Below, one piece after another: positions 43,901 through 58,900 of a stretch of DNA of 64,000 nucleotides. The position numbers and the translations under genes were made by a program. Under the pieces are notes generated by a model. It was not told where the DNA came from. It did not search any database and saw nothing but the letters and a program-made list of their open reading frames with translations. Source of the DNA: Edolisoma coerulescens (Eukaryota > Chordata > Aves > Passeriformes > Campephagidae). The DNA is taken from NCBI GenBank assembly GCA_013397115.1, contig VWZW01000833.1, forward strand, positions 47,663-111,662, read 5' to 3'. Position 1 is the first letter of the stretch, and every line of letters begins with the position of its first letter.

Positions 43901-46900
43901 TTATTAATTTCCTACTCTACTATTATGAAATGTTAAAGGTTAAAGGAAAACATTAAACTGGTTGGAAAAGCTAATCCTGCTGACTCGCACAGCCATGACC
44001 AGTTGTATCCAGAAGGACAGGGAAGCTGGTTCCTTAACATCCATGGCAGGCAAGCAGCTCGTGTTTGAGTGCGTACAAAACTCATGACAAAGAAGCAGGA
44101 GCAGTGCAAAGCCAGTTACCTCTCTTGCTGCCACAAGCAGAAGGGTGTCCATGACTGATAACACTTCACTTATGTCAAAATTTGCAGAAACTCCTTTCTC
44201 TGGTAACAGTAAGAGTCCACCTGGATCTTGATCACTACAAAACAAAGATATTCTTACTAACCAGCAACAAGAAGCTCCAAACAGTTCCCAACCAGAAATT
44301 TAGTATTTTTTGTGTCAAATCTGTAGAGACCCTACTGTATAATTACTATGAAAATCAAAAGTCTGATGACTCCAGACTAATTAAATAAATACCAACCATC
44401 AGCATTGACAAACAATCACTTCAAAAATTGGAAGACAGCCTAGAGGAAGCCTAAGAGCAATATACTGTGATTTCAGCACCAACCTTGGCCAGTGCTTTAC
44501 AGAGCTATTCAGTTAATAAAAATATTGAATAGCAGTATGTCCTTTCTAAACAGCATCAGTTGATTACTTCAGAGAATTATTGCTTAGGGGAATAACATTT
44601 CTAAAAAGGACTAAATACAAACTTATTAAGAAATGTGGGGTATCAGACAAACATTTTCAATTTCAGGACCCCTTACCTGAAGTGGGTACACAAGGATCTG
44701 AAGGCAAGATGTACAGATTGCTTATGTTCTTGCTCTGTGATGTTTTTCTAGAAAAGGAAAAAGATATATTTTTATGATACATTCTGTTTTCCTCCTCTGT
44801 GACAAAGAATTCTAATTTCTGTGTTCTATTATTCATTTTTGGTAAGAAAGGCAGGGTTAGTTCCTCTTTCTTTGGATAAGCTGCAGAGAGAAAAGGGGAA
44901 GGGTAAAAAGAGGCAAAGAAAAAAAAAGGTTTTTACTTGAATGGGACAAAGTATATATTATTTGAGAATAACAACTCAGATTTGTCCTCTTTTCTGCATA
45001 AAGAAAGCAGGTACTAAACAAACAATTTCTCATTTAATGTTTACCATCATGGTGAAGAGCTGGTGTCGCCTGGTCTGTCTATCTGGGAAAAAAACTGCTG
45101 CTCCACTGAGTAAGGTGTTCTTAACTTCCTCTTTCAGCATTTTCATTGGCATGAAGTTACTGTCCCCCATATCCACTACTGCTCATACAAAAAGGAAACA
45201 AAATTACAAGTTCTAATTAATACCCCATCTAATATGTTAGAGGCATAACTGAATTAAATGTTAGTCTACACAACTTCAAGCCCTTTCAATCCCATTATAC
45301 ACACAGAAAATGAGGGGAAACTTTTTAACTTATAGCAAGAAAGATTTATATTAAGAAAGAATATATTTATTCACCAAGTAAATGAATTCTAGGAAGATTA
45401 TAACTTGACACCCATCAAAGCTAATAAAATTTTCAAGATGTGACAGATTCTATATAAAGTGTTTCCCTCTAACTCGCTTTGCAGGAGACTCTTCAAATTA
45501 CACTTGAATAGAGAGCGTGCCACCCTACTTCCAAAAAATTCTAATGTGTAATTCCCATCCTCTTCACTGGCTCCAGAATCTTCCCTGTGTTCCTGTAAAC
45601 CTCACAGTCTACTCATGAGCTCATTTATACTGATGTACAGAAATAAATGAACCCCAGCAATAGTCAAAGGGTCACATTCCCTGATGGTACAAGTAGGTGA
45701 CATGTTCAAGTTTTCTATTGCAGCTGTTTCCAGACCACGTTGTCAGAAAGCCTATAAAACCATTTCTTTGGGCCAAGGAAAGTTTCTAGTGATGGACTAA
45801 TTAGCACACTGACCTGAAGGAGGGACAAAGGAACAGGAGCTGACTTGGCCTCTAGGAATGAATATCTTTTCCCAAACTTTAACAGACAAAACAGTCAATA
45901 TACATTGAATAAAAATTACCTTCACACAAATGTCTATAAAGCTCTTCTGCAGCTTCTGTGTGACCAGCTGTTTTGCTCTGAGGAGTTTCTTGAGGTTTAG
46001 CAGTTTTATTATCTCCAGTAAGTACAGAGAAGCAGCTCTGGAGAAGCTGCAACAGCAGTGTTTGAGCAAAGATACATTCTTCCCTTGGGCTGTAACAAGA
46101 TATAAAGCAAACAGAAGCAAAAACTAGAAAAGCAGTTCTTTTGCACCAAATATTGCTATGATAGTCACCATTTCAGATAGATAAAAACCACTGAGTGGAG
46201 AGACACAGCCAAAGGAAGTGTAGCTACCAGCTAAATTAAACTACAGCTCGAGCTTCTACATAACTTTATAGTTTAAAGTCCATATGGCAGCAGTAGGGAA
46301 ATGTTATTTATGTAAATGATGTAGTTTAGGAAGAACAAATTGCTGTAACTAAACAAAGCATATTTTATTTATACACACACACACTGATTAGTGCTTCAGT
46401 AGACAAGAAAGAAGTAACTTACTTTTGGTGCAGTTTATTGTAAAAATTCCAGAACAGCTGCAAATCAAGGCCTGTGAAATCTAAAAATGACTTGTATTTT
46501 AATCCACTCTCCTTCTGCTGAACCTTAAAAAGGCAAAGAAAATGCAAGATTGGAAAACTAACTCGATACAGAACACATTTATAAAACATAAATCCCTGAG
46601 CACTGAGCTTAAAGGAAAGCACAGCCAGCTTTCCTATAAATTTGCAGTTAATATGAATTCCAGTTTCTTTCATGGATATTCTGGTGTCTAAATGTGACAG
46701 TTCATGCTGAAACCTCCTCCTTCACAGAGCTCTCCCCCTCCTTCCAGATTTCTAGGATCCCATTCCTTTTCTCCACCACCAGAAGACTTTATAACCTCTA
46801 CCTCTCCATCTAATTTGATTGAAAGTAATAAACTGTCAGCAAACATACACAGAATTCTATTTTTCAGAGATAATTTTTTTTTCTCCACAACACGGTTTTT

Positions 46901-49900
46901 TAACCGTTGTTACAAGTACCCCAACTTCTCTTTGCCCATTCACACCTGCTGTCAGCATAGACTTATTCCTCTTAGCCTGAAAAACAGAGGCTTAAAAAAC
47001 ACTAAGAAGTAAAAATACCAGGTCCTGTGCCAGCTGCTGGATGAAATGAAGTGTCTTCAGGAGCAGAGTTGTGCCACAAACTGTGTCATCCTCAGTTTTC
47101 CTGCACTGCAGGCAGCTCATGGTCCTGCAGGGCTCGTCTCGCAGGGGCCGCAGATACCCCAGAACACTCAGCCCTTGGACCCCAAGCCGTTCTGCTGAGT
47201 CTTGTCTTGTGCACAAGAACTTTATCATCAAGTACTAGAAGGACAGAAAAACAGCACAAGATTTGGGTTTAAAAGCTGGTACAAATTGGGCTTTTAAAAG
47301 GCACGAGTGGATGTAGGTGACGAGACTGCGGGTGGGGTTGAGGCAGGAAGCCTTAGTCCCTTGTCTATCACTTCCAGAGGTTTAAAATACTGAGCCTGAG
47401 ACTCAGGCTAAGTTTGATCTCTCCCTGCTTCCAAAAAGTCACAGGGATGGTTCTATGACCTCGACAGGCACCTGCAAAGTTAGTTAATTCATCAGCAGTG
47501 CATTCATTCTGCACACACTGTTCCTCACTTCCACAGTTACAGTACTCTTGCAGGTTACAGAATTATTAGCTGCATTTAAAAGCAAGCAGAGGATCAATAT
47601 GCAATATCTAAAACACACTTTGATCAGTCTGCTCTCAGTGAGGTGCAGAACACAAAACTGAAGGAACAGCAAGTCCTGCCATCCACATGTACTCAGTTAC
47701 TCTGCAGCAGCAGTGACTTAGCAAGCAGCAACAGAGTCAGAAAAAATCCCAGCTGACACAACAATGCCACCAATTCTCTTAATTCCCACAGTGCAAATGG
47801 ACTGGGGAACTACAACAGCTGATTCCAGAACCAGGATCTGAAATGTGACATCCCCTACAAATGCACTAAGCACTACAAATCAAAGCCATCTTCTGCCATT
47901 CTCAAAACGCAAGAGTCTCCATTCCCCAGGGACAGCAGTCTAACTGATGGAAATGCTTAGTAATTGTTTGCCCACTAAAACATGGATTGAAGAATCCAGC
48001 TCTGAAAGAATAAATGCTATGACTACACAGTAGTTAAATGGTCTAGATACTAGAATAAAGCAACAATCATATTAAAACCAGTAATCTGCACATTATCACA
48101 TAACTTTGCACTAAATTTGGTCATGAAGCACCACTTAACTNAAAGAATAAAATTCAGAGGACAAAAGCTGAATCATTCATTTAAGTAGAAGCCTATAAAT
48201 TTTTTTTTTTCTATCCACCAGAGTTCTACCCCACAGAAGAGAATTAGGTTTATTTCAGTTGCAACAGAGAAGAGCCCCTGCTCATTGTGACTGGGCCAAG
48301 GGGTTTTTGTGGGGTCTTACTTGGGAAACTCTGCATTGCTGCATTTTGACATCAACTTCATCCCATTCTTCTTCTACTTCAAACCAGCCAATAGGATCAT
48401 CATCTCCCAAATCATCACATGAACAACTGCTTCTGTGTACAAAAGAATGTAACACACTTCGTAAAGAAAAAGTTTAGAGACATTGCAAAGCTGTTGATAT
48501 TCTACCAAAATACTCAGAGCATGTTATGGCTGTAAAGATGAGAAGAGAGAAAAGTTTCACATACCCAAAATTCTACTACATGAAAGGTGAAAAAAAATAA
48601 AGAAAATCTTTTCAGTCACGGTCCCTTAACCTCCCCTTACTCCTAAGCAACAGTTCTGAAAACTGATTTAATGAAAACTAAAAAATTTCTGTTATCATTG
48701 ATCTGCACCCCAAGCACAAGGTTTGTTTTGCTATATCCCTTTTATAACAGGCCTTTAAATCAAGAGGCTGAAAACAACAGCTATATATATATTTCCTCCA
48801 ACACATCAAATTGAGGCTCATTAAAATCAAACAAATAACAATTAAATGATGCACCATTTTTAAGTCACTTGGAACAACTCTCAGTAGTTCCAGCAGCATT
48901 GGAAAAAGATCAAATATAACATTTATTTTCCATGTATGCATTACAAAAAGTCCATTTATACCTGGTTTTCAAAAATTGTTTGAATTCCCTCAGCTTCCAT
49001 TTGTCATAGCTCTCAAACCTTTTGAAGTGTGCCTCGGCATGGAACTTTTCTGAGGCACCATTGTAAGCAAACACCAGCCCACACTGCGCCCCAATGGCAC
49101 CTCTCCGGACCTGGAGGGGCAAATCCACAGCAATGCAGTAAGAAAAAACAAGTTATGGAAAGCAACCGAATCCTGACAATGCTGGTCTCTGGAATTGCAC
49201 AGGAAAATGAAACACATTTAGAGAAATGTTATAAAAACTTCTGTAACCCACTGAACTGAGATCATGTACATTGTTATTATTTATTGTATTTATCACCCTG
49301 CCAGCACCCTGACATTAACTAGAGTTCCACATATTAATTGCCATTGTAATTCTGTATTCCTTTTACATTTAAAAAAACAAACAAAATTAAAATCATGTCA
49401 CCTTATTAATATCACTGCACTGCGAAACAACTCACCTGCCTCTCCAGCTCCAGTTAGAATTTACTTGCCAGAAGTCCATTCATGTTTAAGTCTCTTTGAC
49501 ATAGAAATATGCATTGCTGCTCTGGGAATTAAACTATTGCTTTGCCTTAAGTAAATAAATAAATTCAGCTGCAGAAACTTCACTGAGGTTTTGTCTTGGC
49601 CATGAGATTTAATCACAAGACCTTCCTTTGAAACCAGATAAAAGTCACACCGAATGTTCAAATTACACTGGTGTCTCTAAATAGAATTTGAAATACTTTC
49701 ATTTAATCTGAACTCACATGCTTAGTATCTTGAAACAGAGTCAAGAAGTTATTTTAAACACAAGATAAAAGATCTTGCATATAAATCCACACACTTTAGA
49801 GAGAAACCATAAACCAAAGAGTCTCTGGCTTAAGATATATATTGCAAAATACAGATAAAATCAATATAAAATAACTGTCTTTACTACATGCTTGTGGCTC

Positions 49901-52900
49901 CCTGGAACAATTTAAGACCTCCTTTTTCTGAAGTTCCCTGACTTACACTGAAGAAAAATTCTAAAATAACAGTATTTCATAATGAATTTAAATTTCAGGT
50001 AATTTTAAAAATACCCAATTCAATTCCACCACTAGGGGAAAAAAGTAAGTCTTCCACTTCAAAAGCTCACAGGAAGTACATACCTTTATTCTAATTTGTG
50101 TCACTTGAAATGAAGATTCAGTTCCAGTAGAAAGAATGATACTTGCTCTGGTTTTCCCAGTTTCAGTAAGAAAACCTAAAGCAGCAGTGGGAATAGAATG
50201 AGGCTGGAATGAGTGCTAGTGCAAGGTGTTTGAAAGAGAATATTGGGATTGTGAGCTGAAGGGGGGAAACAAAACCACAACGCTTTTCCAGTGAAATGCT
50301 CATTAGCAAATGTTTCCAAAGAAAAGGGACAACTAAGAAGATTGTATTTTACCAGTATGTACACAGAACTCTCCAGGCAGTGTCCCTCTGGGCACTGCAA
50401 TATCTGCAGCACTTTCAAGAATATTTTCTCATTAAAGTTTATTAGCAATTCCCAAATATTACTTTGGCTTGTGGCTCTATTCACTGAATTCAGTGACTAG
50501 TCCCCTAAGCTATGACCCACAAAACAACAGAAGACAAGTCACAAAATAACTAAAGAATAAACTCAAATAGTACACATGAACAAACAGAGGGGTAAAATAA
50601 GCATTTAGAATGTGCCTGATTTTCTGTCACAATAGCTTTCATTTACCAGTAGCACTGCACAAGACAATAAACCATTTAAAAAAAAAAGATTAGGTAGCAT
50701 TTCACTTAAAAAGGAGGTCAAGAAACACACATCTCTTTGTTTAGGTTCTATCCAGTACATAAAAGCATTGCATTAACAAAGAGAGGCTTTAAGGGAGAAT
50801 TAATAGGCACGTGCAGTGAGAATTTCAATGATTTCTACAAACTCTCTCCCCAACAATATTTGGGAAACTAACAGTGATTCATGACTTCAACCCACAAAGT
50901 GTGCTCTAGTAGAATGTTCTCTGTTACGGCTCATTGCTGACTTCCATGTAGAATATCAATAATTCTCTCCAAAATCCAATCTTTTTGTTTGGTTAGCTTG
51001 TTTTGACAATAAACTGGTTTATGAGAAATCCACAGCATTGCAAAATCGAATTTATATATTGTTTTGGCTTGGGTTTTTGTTTGTTAGTTTGCCTTTTTTT
51101 TTTTAATTACAGATCCTCCATAGCATAAAACTGTAAAGAACCAAATACATATAAGTAAATATGGAACAGCACCACAGCATTGTTAACAACCATTATGTTT
51201 GGTGGAATCATCTAACTTAAATGATTTTATGACCCTAATATTATGGATTTTAAGTCCAGGCTCTTACCATCCCCAGTCCATGGCTCTACAAGGAGGTTTT
51301 CAGGCCCTGATTTATCTTCTTTTCCCTTTACATCACATGCTTGAAGAGTGAGTCGTAAAGGCTTTCCTAAGTAAAAAAAATCAACAGGTTTATCGTAAAA
51401 TATATTTTCCAAAGTCCTTCATACAGAAAAAAAAAAAGCAAAAAATTACAATACTATGAGATTTTTACCACGGTCAGACCCAAAAAAGAGGAGGGAAACT
51501 GGAATATGAGAGATACATTAGTTTAAAGTAGTTAAGAGTTTTAGATACAGATAGAAGGACAATGAAAATCATGACAATTAATGTTCCTTCAACTGTTGCC
51601 ATATTTCAGAATTCACAATCCATGAAATACCACTTGTCTTACAAAAGGCATTAGCTACTCTGGGGAAAATGAACTAATTTTCAAAACTTTCAAAAGTAAA
51701 CACTGATAATTATAAAGTAATTCACGTGTTCTTTGGCACAAGACATGCAGTACTGCCAAAACATACTAAAAGGCAAATGAAGGGTAAAATTCTTCATGAC
51801 AGACTAACTCAGAAGTTGATACCTGAGAAAATACAGATTTATCAAACAAGTACAGCCAATACAGCAAAATCACCACCTGATGCCAGACCACAAACAGCTC
51901 TACACTCATGACATACTCAGATTATAAAAACTTAATTTTAACTCACCTTATAAAAGTGAAAAAAAAAAGATCCATAAAGAGATGCTATTGACATTACATT
52001 TAAAATGCATCTTAAATTTGTACATGCTTGCAGGAAAGAGCACTCACTGAGTCTCACTCACACAAACAAATGTCTTACTGGAAGAATAAAAATATTTGTT
52101 GTCATTTGCCTTTTAAGCAACACAAACACCATCATCACCATCCTGATACAGGGGCCATGACCTACAAAGTTCATGTTTTTTCTCTTGAAAAGATCCCACT
52201 TGGTTTAACTCTTTGATCACAGAAAGCTGATCAATCACCAACTTTTTGGGGAGTTCAGCTGCTAGCTTGCGATTTCAGTGACAGTTTTTAATTTAGGTTT
52301 GGAAAATTCTAAATCCCAACAAGTGGAACAACTCAAAGCTGTATATTTTCCTAAGCATGTACAGCAAAGGATCTAGGATTGTTCCATTACCATATTTATA
52401 GAGCAGGTTCTGTCTGACTGCTGCCATGGAAGAGATAAGTGAGGAAGCCTTGTATGGAGTGTCCAGATGATCAGTGATGGCACAAAGGGAACTCAGCACT
52501 TTGGCAACACTCCCCCGGGCTAAGGCAAAGGCCAGGAGTGTCAGCTCCACCTCTGGAGTGGTACAACAACTGCGAGGGAAAACAACAGCCGTGAAAAGAA
52601 AATTTGGGACATTCTGTTTTTCAATAAAGACAAGCTGCCACGGAATCTCTCAGGTGCCTGTTTCTTGAAGTATTTGTATTTTTCAAGATACTTAAAAAAG
52701 AGCATGTGAGTAAAAATGTAAAAGTTTGATTTACAGACTCTTCTAAACCACTTCCCACTGCATCAACCACATAAGCTCACCTTGTTATTCTGATAAGGAA
52801 GCTATCTACTTCTTCCAAAACATTTGGTGATAAGAAGCTTGAAAAATCTGTGGAGCCTGGTGTTAGGGATAGAGGCGGCATGTGCTGCAGTGCTTTCCTA

Positions 52901-55900
52901 GGAAAAAATGAAACATAACGTCAGGAAAACAGGCAGAATTGGAGAAAACAGCCTCCTGAAGTGAATTAAACGTTTGAATCTTCATGCTTTGTGTGGGCAG
53001 GTCTCTGCAAATTGCTTCTGAGTGCACAAAATCTATTTACACAATCTCTTCAAAGGGGAACAGCATTGCATTCTAGGCAGGGAAAGTTCAATGACTGCTG
53101 GGTAATCTTGAATCTAGTCTCAATTGCAGATTTAATGAGACAAACATATCAAGGAGTTTTGAAATAAATCTGAGACAGCATTAGAAATAGCTTAGTGTCT
53201 AAGCACTGCTTCATTTTAAATTGGTCTAGAATTGAGCAAGAGCCTATGAATAAAGGGAAAATTGATTTGAAATTCCCTCAAAAGAATTAGAGAAACTAAG
53301 AGAGACACCTGGTAGCTCAAATCAGAATTTTTCTGAATTTCCAAAGATAATGTGATAACCCCTGAAATTAGGAATTCTTAAGCAGTTTCACCAAAGTTAT
53401 TCTATCCAATACTAAAGTTATCCCATCCAGTATTAAAGTTTTTCCATCAAGTGCTAAAGTTTGGGGTTTTTGCTCTATAATTCTAAACACTGAATCTAAT
53501 TCCTGAAAGCATGATTTTAGTAAGGATTTCTCCATTATAATTTTTTAATGCTTTATTAGCTCAGTGTTCATTTTATATTTCTAAAAAATATCTAAACTTT
53601 ACCAAAACTGAAGGCCCTCAGTTTCAGCAAAGCCTGCAACTATGGGCCTGTCTAAGGCATGAGCATGTATGAAGTTATCTAAACCTTAAAGAGATTTCAC
53701 AGATGACATAAGTTAAAAGACAGGCTTCGTAGACTTTAGCCTACAGGATTCATTAACCTAGTGACAGCCCTGCTCTTCAGTGTAGTGACATCGTGCAAAC
53801 TGAGCTCTATGAAAGCTGATGTGGGTGTGGAGAGGTTTTATTAAGATTCCAATCCTTCAAGTCATCAAGCAGAAGTGTTTGGCAATCAAACAAGGAAATG
53901 TTACACAGAAAATGGTCAATCACCACAAGCAAACATTTGCATGGAGATGATGCATATACTCAACTATATTCCTATAAAATGCATGACAAGACATTATACA
54001 AGCAGAACTCTGCTGAAAATTAAGCTAAATTGAGCTTCAGTCCTAAGGGGAAGATGTTAATTTTATTGGTTATTAATACTGGACAAGAAAAATGAATTAA
54101 TTTTAGACTGCTCAAAGTCATTACAAGTAAATGGACAGGTGAAAAATCTATTTTTCAGTGTCCATTCAGTCATGGTTTAACAACTAGATTAGATGAAACA
54201 GCCAGGAGAATTACACTTGTTCTAGTATGTGCAAATGGATAGAAGAGAAACATCAAAAATCTGAACGACGAGATAGAAAAAGATGTTTAAACACCTTAAT
54301 GGAGGGAGTGGAAACCAGTTACACACGGCAGATTGCCTACTAAAGCCAGAAGTGTTAATTTAAAAAATTAAGAAGTAGATAAAATCACACCCCATGTAAG
54401 TTTGGTACTTACTGAGTATTTTGTAAAATGGTGTGAACGAATGCTGGGTTTGTTTCCATGGAAGCTGTCACCAGAGAGGTCAGCAGGGACCAGTACCAGA
54501 TGGCCGAGGCGTCGCACACGGAGACTCCCACCTTCTTCACTCTCTGGTACCCCACAGCCCGGAGCCCGTGGATTCTGGTGTCACATCCATCACTAAGGCA
54601 ACGCTTGATGTTTATCTGTACATCTGTCAAAACACAAAATAGAATTTTTTTCCCATTTCTTCTGCTAGATTAGAGCTAGAAGAATCCAGATATTCCAAAC
54701 ATTAAATTAGTGCAGGACCTCTTAGAAAAGTAACGGCAGATATGGAACAGCACTGCCTGATATGGACAACCACACACACTGTGCACCCTCTGATCCGGAA
54801 AATTCAGCCTTTGCATAAATAGCCTGTGGATCCGTTACAGATGCTATGGCTAGAAACTAGGAAAAATTGTAATAAAATATCCTGAAAGTGGAAAATATAT
54901 TGTAGATTATTTCACCAGTACCTTCCTACCTACATACATAGGAAATGTCTTGGAAGCAAGTAGTTGTGGACAAAATAGGGAAAAGGAGCAAAGCCTAAAA
55001 GCAAAGTTTAAAGTTACATAAAAATTTTCACACAAGTTCTTGATCATTTTGCACAGATGGCATTGTCCTGATTAGTTTTGAGGAACAACATCCTTGCTGC
55101 CCACTTCTGTAGCAGTGAAACCTCCTCTCAGGGAAAAGCATCTTTTGGAACTGAAGGGACAAAATTCTTGAAGCTGCAGAAACCATCTTAGGAAGGAGCA
55201 GCTTTTCTCGATTGATTCCAATATAGCACCCACAGAGCTACCAGACTCAAAAATAACACTATTTAAAAGCATAAAACCTGCCTTACATTGGACCAACTTC
55301 AGAGTTTCAGTACCAAAAAAAAAGCAGATTTTTTGCTAGATACTATCAGCCAATATATGCTTTCACTCCGCAAGCAAGGATATTTTAAAACTGCCCCATG
55401 TCTTCACATTGAGAGGCTAAAACTGCATCTTAAGTAATTTTTCTACTCAACCCTTAGCCCACGTTACAGAGGCCATGAGAAAGGCTCAGAAGACTCTTTT
55501 ACAGGCTAGAAAATGAAACTAGAATTAAAACAATTTCTCTGACCCGAGGACAAGGTCCAAAGTGTCAGCCCTGGTGACTGACGCTTTAACACATCTCTCC
55601 ATGAGCTACCCAACCTTTCACCTTCCAAAAAGCACCAAACCAGTATCCCAATGGTATCTTTATTGACTCACACATCTGACTAATGTTAGCGTTTTCCAAC
55701 AGTGTTACGTAGCCAGTGATATTGCTTGGAATGTGAACATCTCGGACCTCCTGGAGACTGCTGGCATTCCTTCCCACTGCCACTGTGACTTGCTGTGGCA
55801 TGTAACTCTGGTCGTTAGCTGCCACTGCAATGGACAGGTGTCTCAAAACCACATCTGGTTTCATCTTTAAACTGCAAAGCAAAGAGGATAAAACAGTTCT

Positions 55901-58900
55901 TGCAAAGAGAAGGTAGGTCAAGCACTGTGCTTTTATTATTATGTATTATAATATTATACATATGTATATATAATAGATATAATATTATTATTCACTCATT
56001 TTCCACCTCTACAAACACAAATAAATCCTCTGAAATTTACCTAATGCTTCACAGGTGTTCTTAACTCCATACCATGGTGAACAAGTTAAAAAAAATTTTG
56101 ATTTAGAAAACAGTTGCCTCTGAGAGACTGTAGAATTTTCTATTTATATTTTCAACTGAGAATTCTTTCCTCAGGAATAAAAATGCAGTGTCAATAATGA
56201 CCAAAATGAGATTTTTTTTTTTTTGAAGCACACATTCCTAGATCTACCACTGAAAAACAACCACTAAACATTTCTGTTTCATTGAGCATTTCTGTTTCAT
56301 GGAACTTCCTGGACAGCGGCAAAGTGTTTCTATTCAAGTACCAACCACTGCATCTGTATTACAGCTTGGAAGGCTTCACTGCACAACAAGGCTGTACGTC
56401 ACCACAGCAGATACAGGCATTTTACAGGTGACCTTTTATTTGGCAGTCAGGCTTTTAAATTTTATGCAGAGATTAATGACTTCTGCTTTTACCTGTATTC
56501 ATCTGTCACTCATTAATTCCAGTTGTTTTCAGTTACACCTGTATTGGGTTTGTGTGACAAGGCTTTAGCAGTGGGGGGCTACAGGGTGTGAGAAATTGCT
56601 GGAGGATGGAGACACATGGACCTGTGTCCCCATGGGGAGAGCAGCCTGCACTGGAGGAGGTTTGCTGGCAGGATTTGTGATCCCACGGGGGGCCCGTGCT
56701 GGAACAGCCTCTTCCTGAAGGACTGATCCTCATAGGGGCCATTCACTTAGGATCTGGACTTGACGATCCTTGTGGGTCCCTTCCAACTCAGAATATTCTG
56801 TGATTCTGTAACTGCACCCCATGGGAAGAACCCACATTGGAGCAGTTTGAGGGGGACTGTCTCCCATGGAAGGGACCCCACGCTGGTGTGGGGGAAGGCT
56901 GTGAGGAGTCCTGCCCCTGAAGAAGAAGGAGTGGCAGAGCTGGCATGTGATGAACTGACTGCAGCCCACACTCCCCATCCCCCTGCGCCGCTGGAGGGGA
57001 GGAGATAACTTCCATTTTTCTCTAAGCCTGGGAAGAAGGGGGGGAAGATTTGGTTTTGTTTCTCCTCACCCTGCTCTGATTTAATAAATAGAACTAAATT
57101 CCCCAAGTCAAGTCTGTTTTGTCTGTGATGGAGTTGGTGAGAGAGCTCTCCCTGCCCTTGACCCCAAGAGCCTGTCGTTACATTTTCTCTCCCCTGCCTG
57201 GCTGAGGAGGGGAGTCATGGAGCAGCCTTGGGGGCACCTGGCATCCAGCCAGGATCAATCCACCACAACACCCCACTGGCTGTCAACCTAAGGACTCACA
57301 GCCCCAGCCCTCAGCTCACCGTATCCAGTGGGATCGAGCACTCCCGTCCGACTGCCAGAAGGAGGAAGTTTCTCCATTTGTCATCTTGTCGATATCGGCG
57401 GAATTGGAGGAGGTTTCGATGTGTGTATAGCACTTTGTGACAGACTTCAGCTTGTCTGACTCCTGATTACCATTCAGATCACTGGGGTATTCTGCAAAGA
57501 AATCACTCAGAACATTCTTCTTTGGCCTGTTTTGGGAATTGTTATACCTTTGTAAGAACTATCTCACACATATTAACTTGTTGGCACAGAACACAGCCGC
57601 TGAAGGACTGTTTCTGACAGAAACCAGGAGACAGCAAAGTTTCATTTCAGATGAAATTGCAATAATCTCCATCTACTCTCAGTATGAAAACACCTCCATT
57701 CCCTGGAGTTCAGCAGCCTTTATCTATCCCTTTCACTACTGGCCTCACCAGTGCTTTATTATTTTTGTGCCTAAATACAAACAAATGAAAGGGAAAAGTA
57801 AATTATGATGGAGAAAACTTCAATTCATGTATTCTAGGGAAGGGATAAAGCAGTCTCTTTCCCAAGTAACTTGATCTATTTCAACAGAAGTGCAGAAATC
57901 TGAAAATATCTAGTCAAGCTGTGAAGAAAAGGAGCCCTTGCTGTAGGGACCAGGCCAGTCTCATCAGAGATACAGTAACAGATTCACCACCTCCAGTCCA
58001 AAATGATAAAGTATCTTCTAACACTGAACAGTCAACTTCAGAAAACATCTCCCCTCACATGGAAACTAAGTTTCTAGCAACTAGTAGAGATATTTAACTG
58101 AACAAAGAATATCACAAATGAGTAACCATCAATTCTGAAGCAGGCCAGGAGAAAGATAAGAACATTCCAGAGTGTTACTCAGATTGCTGGGTAGTTCAGA
58201 AATTAATTTATGTGCTTCAAAAAACCAACAAAAATCCACAGAAGCATGCAGATCAACTTCATAAAACATCAGGCCTGTTAAGAGGTAACATAGTAAAGAA
58301 AGCTTTTTATTTTATCTGTAATCTCTTTTTCAAAGCCATGGTTACACTACCATCCTGAAAAAAAAAGGGAAGACATTGCATACCTCTCTCTTTTAGGAGA
58401 AGTCGATCTAAAGAATCCTTCAGCACTGACGAGCGCATGGTGCAGATGTTGTTGAAGTACTCCAGCACGGGGTAAGGGATGGCAGTACTGGAAATGCGGT
58501 TCCGGTGCAAGAATCTCAGGATCATTGAGGCATGAAGGCCCAGGCGCTCTTTCGACTCAGAAAATATATCAATAAACCCTAGAAAGAGACATCATTTCCT
58601 TAGGGACCACAATGTAAAAAGGATATAAAACTATTAGAGAGTGTAGCTCAAGTCTGCAACCTCTACAGCAGGGAAAAGTGCAGGCAAATATTTTTGCCAG
58701 TGACTTGATTTGCCTGAAGGAGTTCAAAACTATTACCAAAAATCTTATATTTACTTTGCTGCCCCAAACCCTTACCTTCAAAATCTAAGTGAAGCAGTTG
58801 CTACTTGGCTAACGAGCTAAGGTACTTGCATTGCTCACCTGGAGCTACACTGAGCTTCTCCCTTTGCTACTGTGGATTATTCCCAAAGAGTTGTCTAATG

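Larger units (their letters stand above)
49111..52390 (-). other. ZZEF1 introns 8, 9 and 10
   Basis: Three introns of about 1 kb each separated by exons 9 and 10 (listed separately). Poly-T/poly-A runs are present (for example near 51095); no mobile element is recognised. Confidence 0.7.

Noticed and set aside
46372..46384. Short CA run
   Set aside because: Only about six units; not informative as a microsatellite.
56747..57106. 119-codon minus-strand frame in intron 4
   Set aside because: Lies inside the solo LTR, antisense to it; not a viral or host protein.
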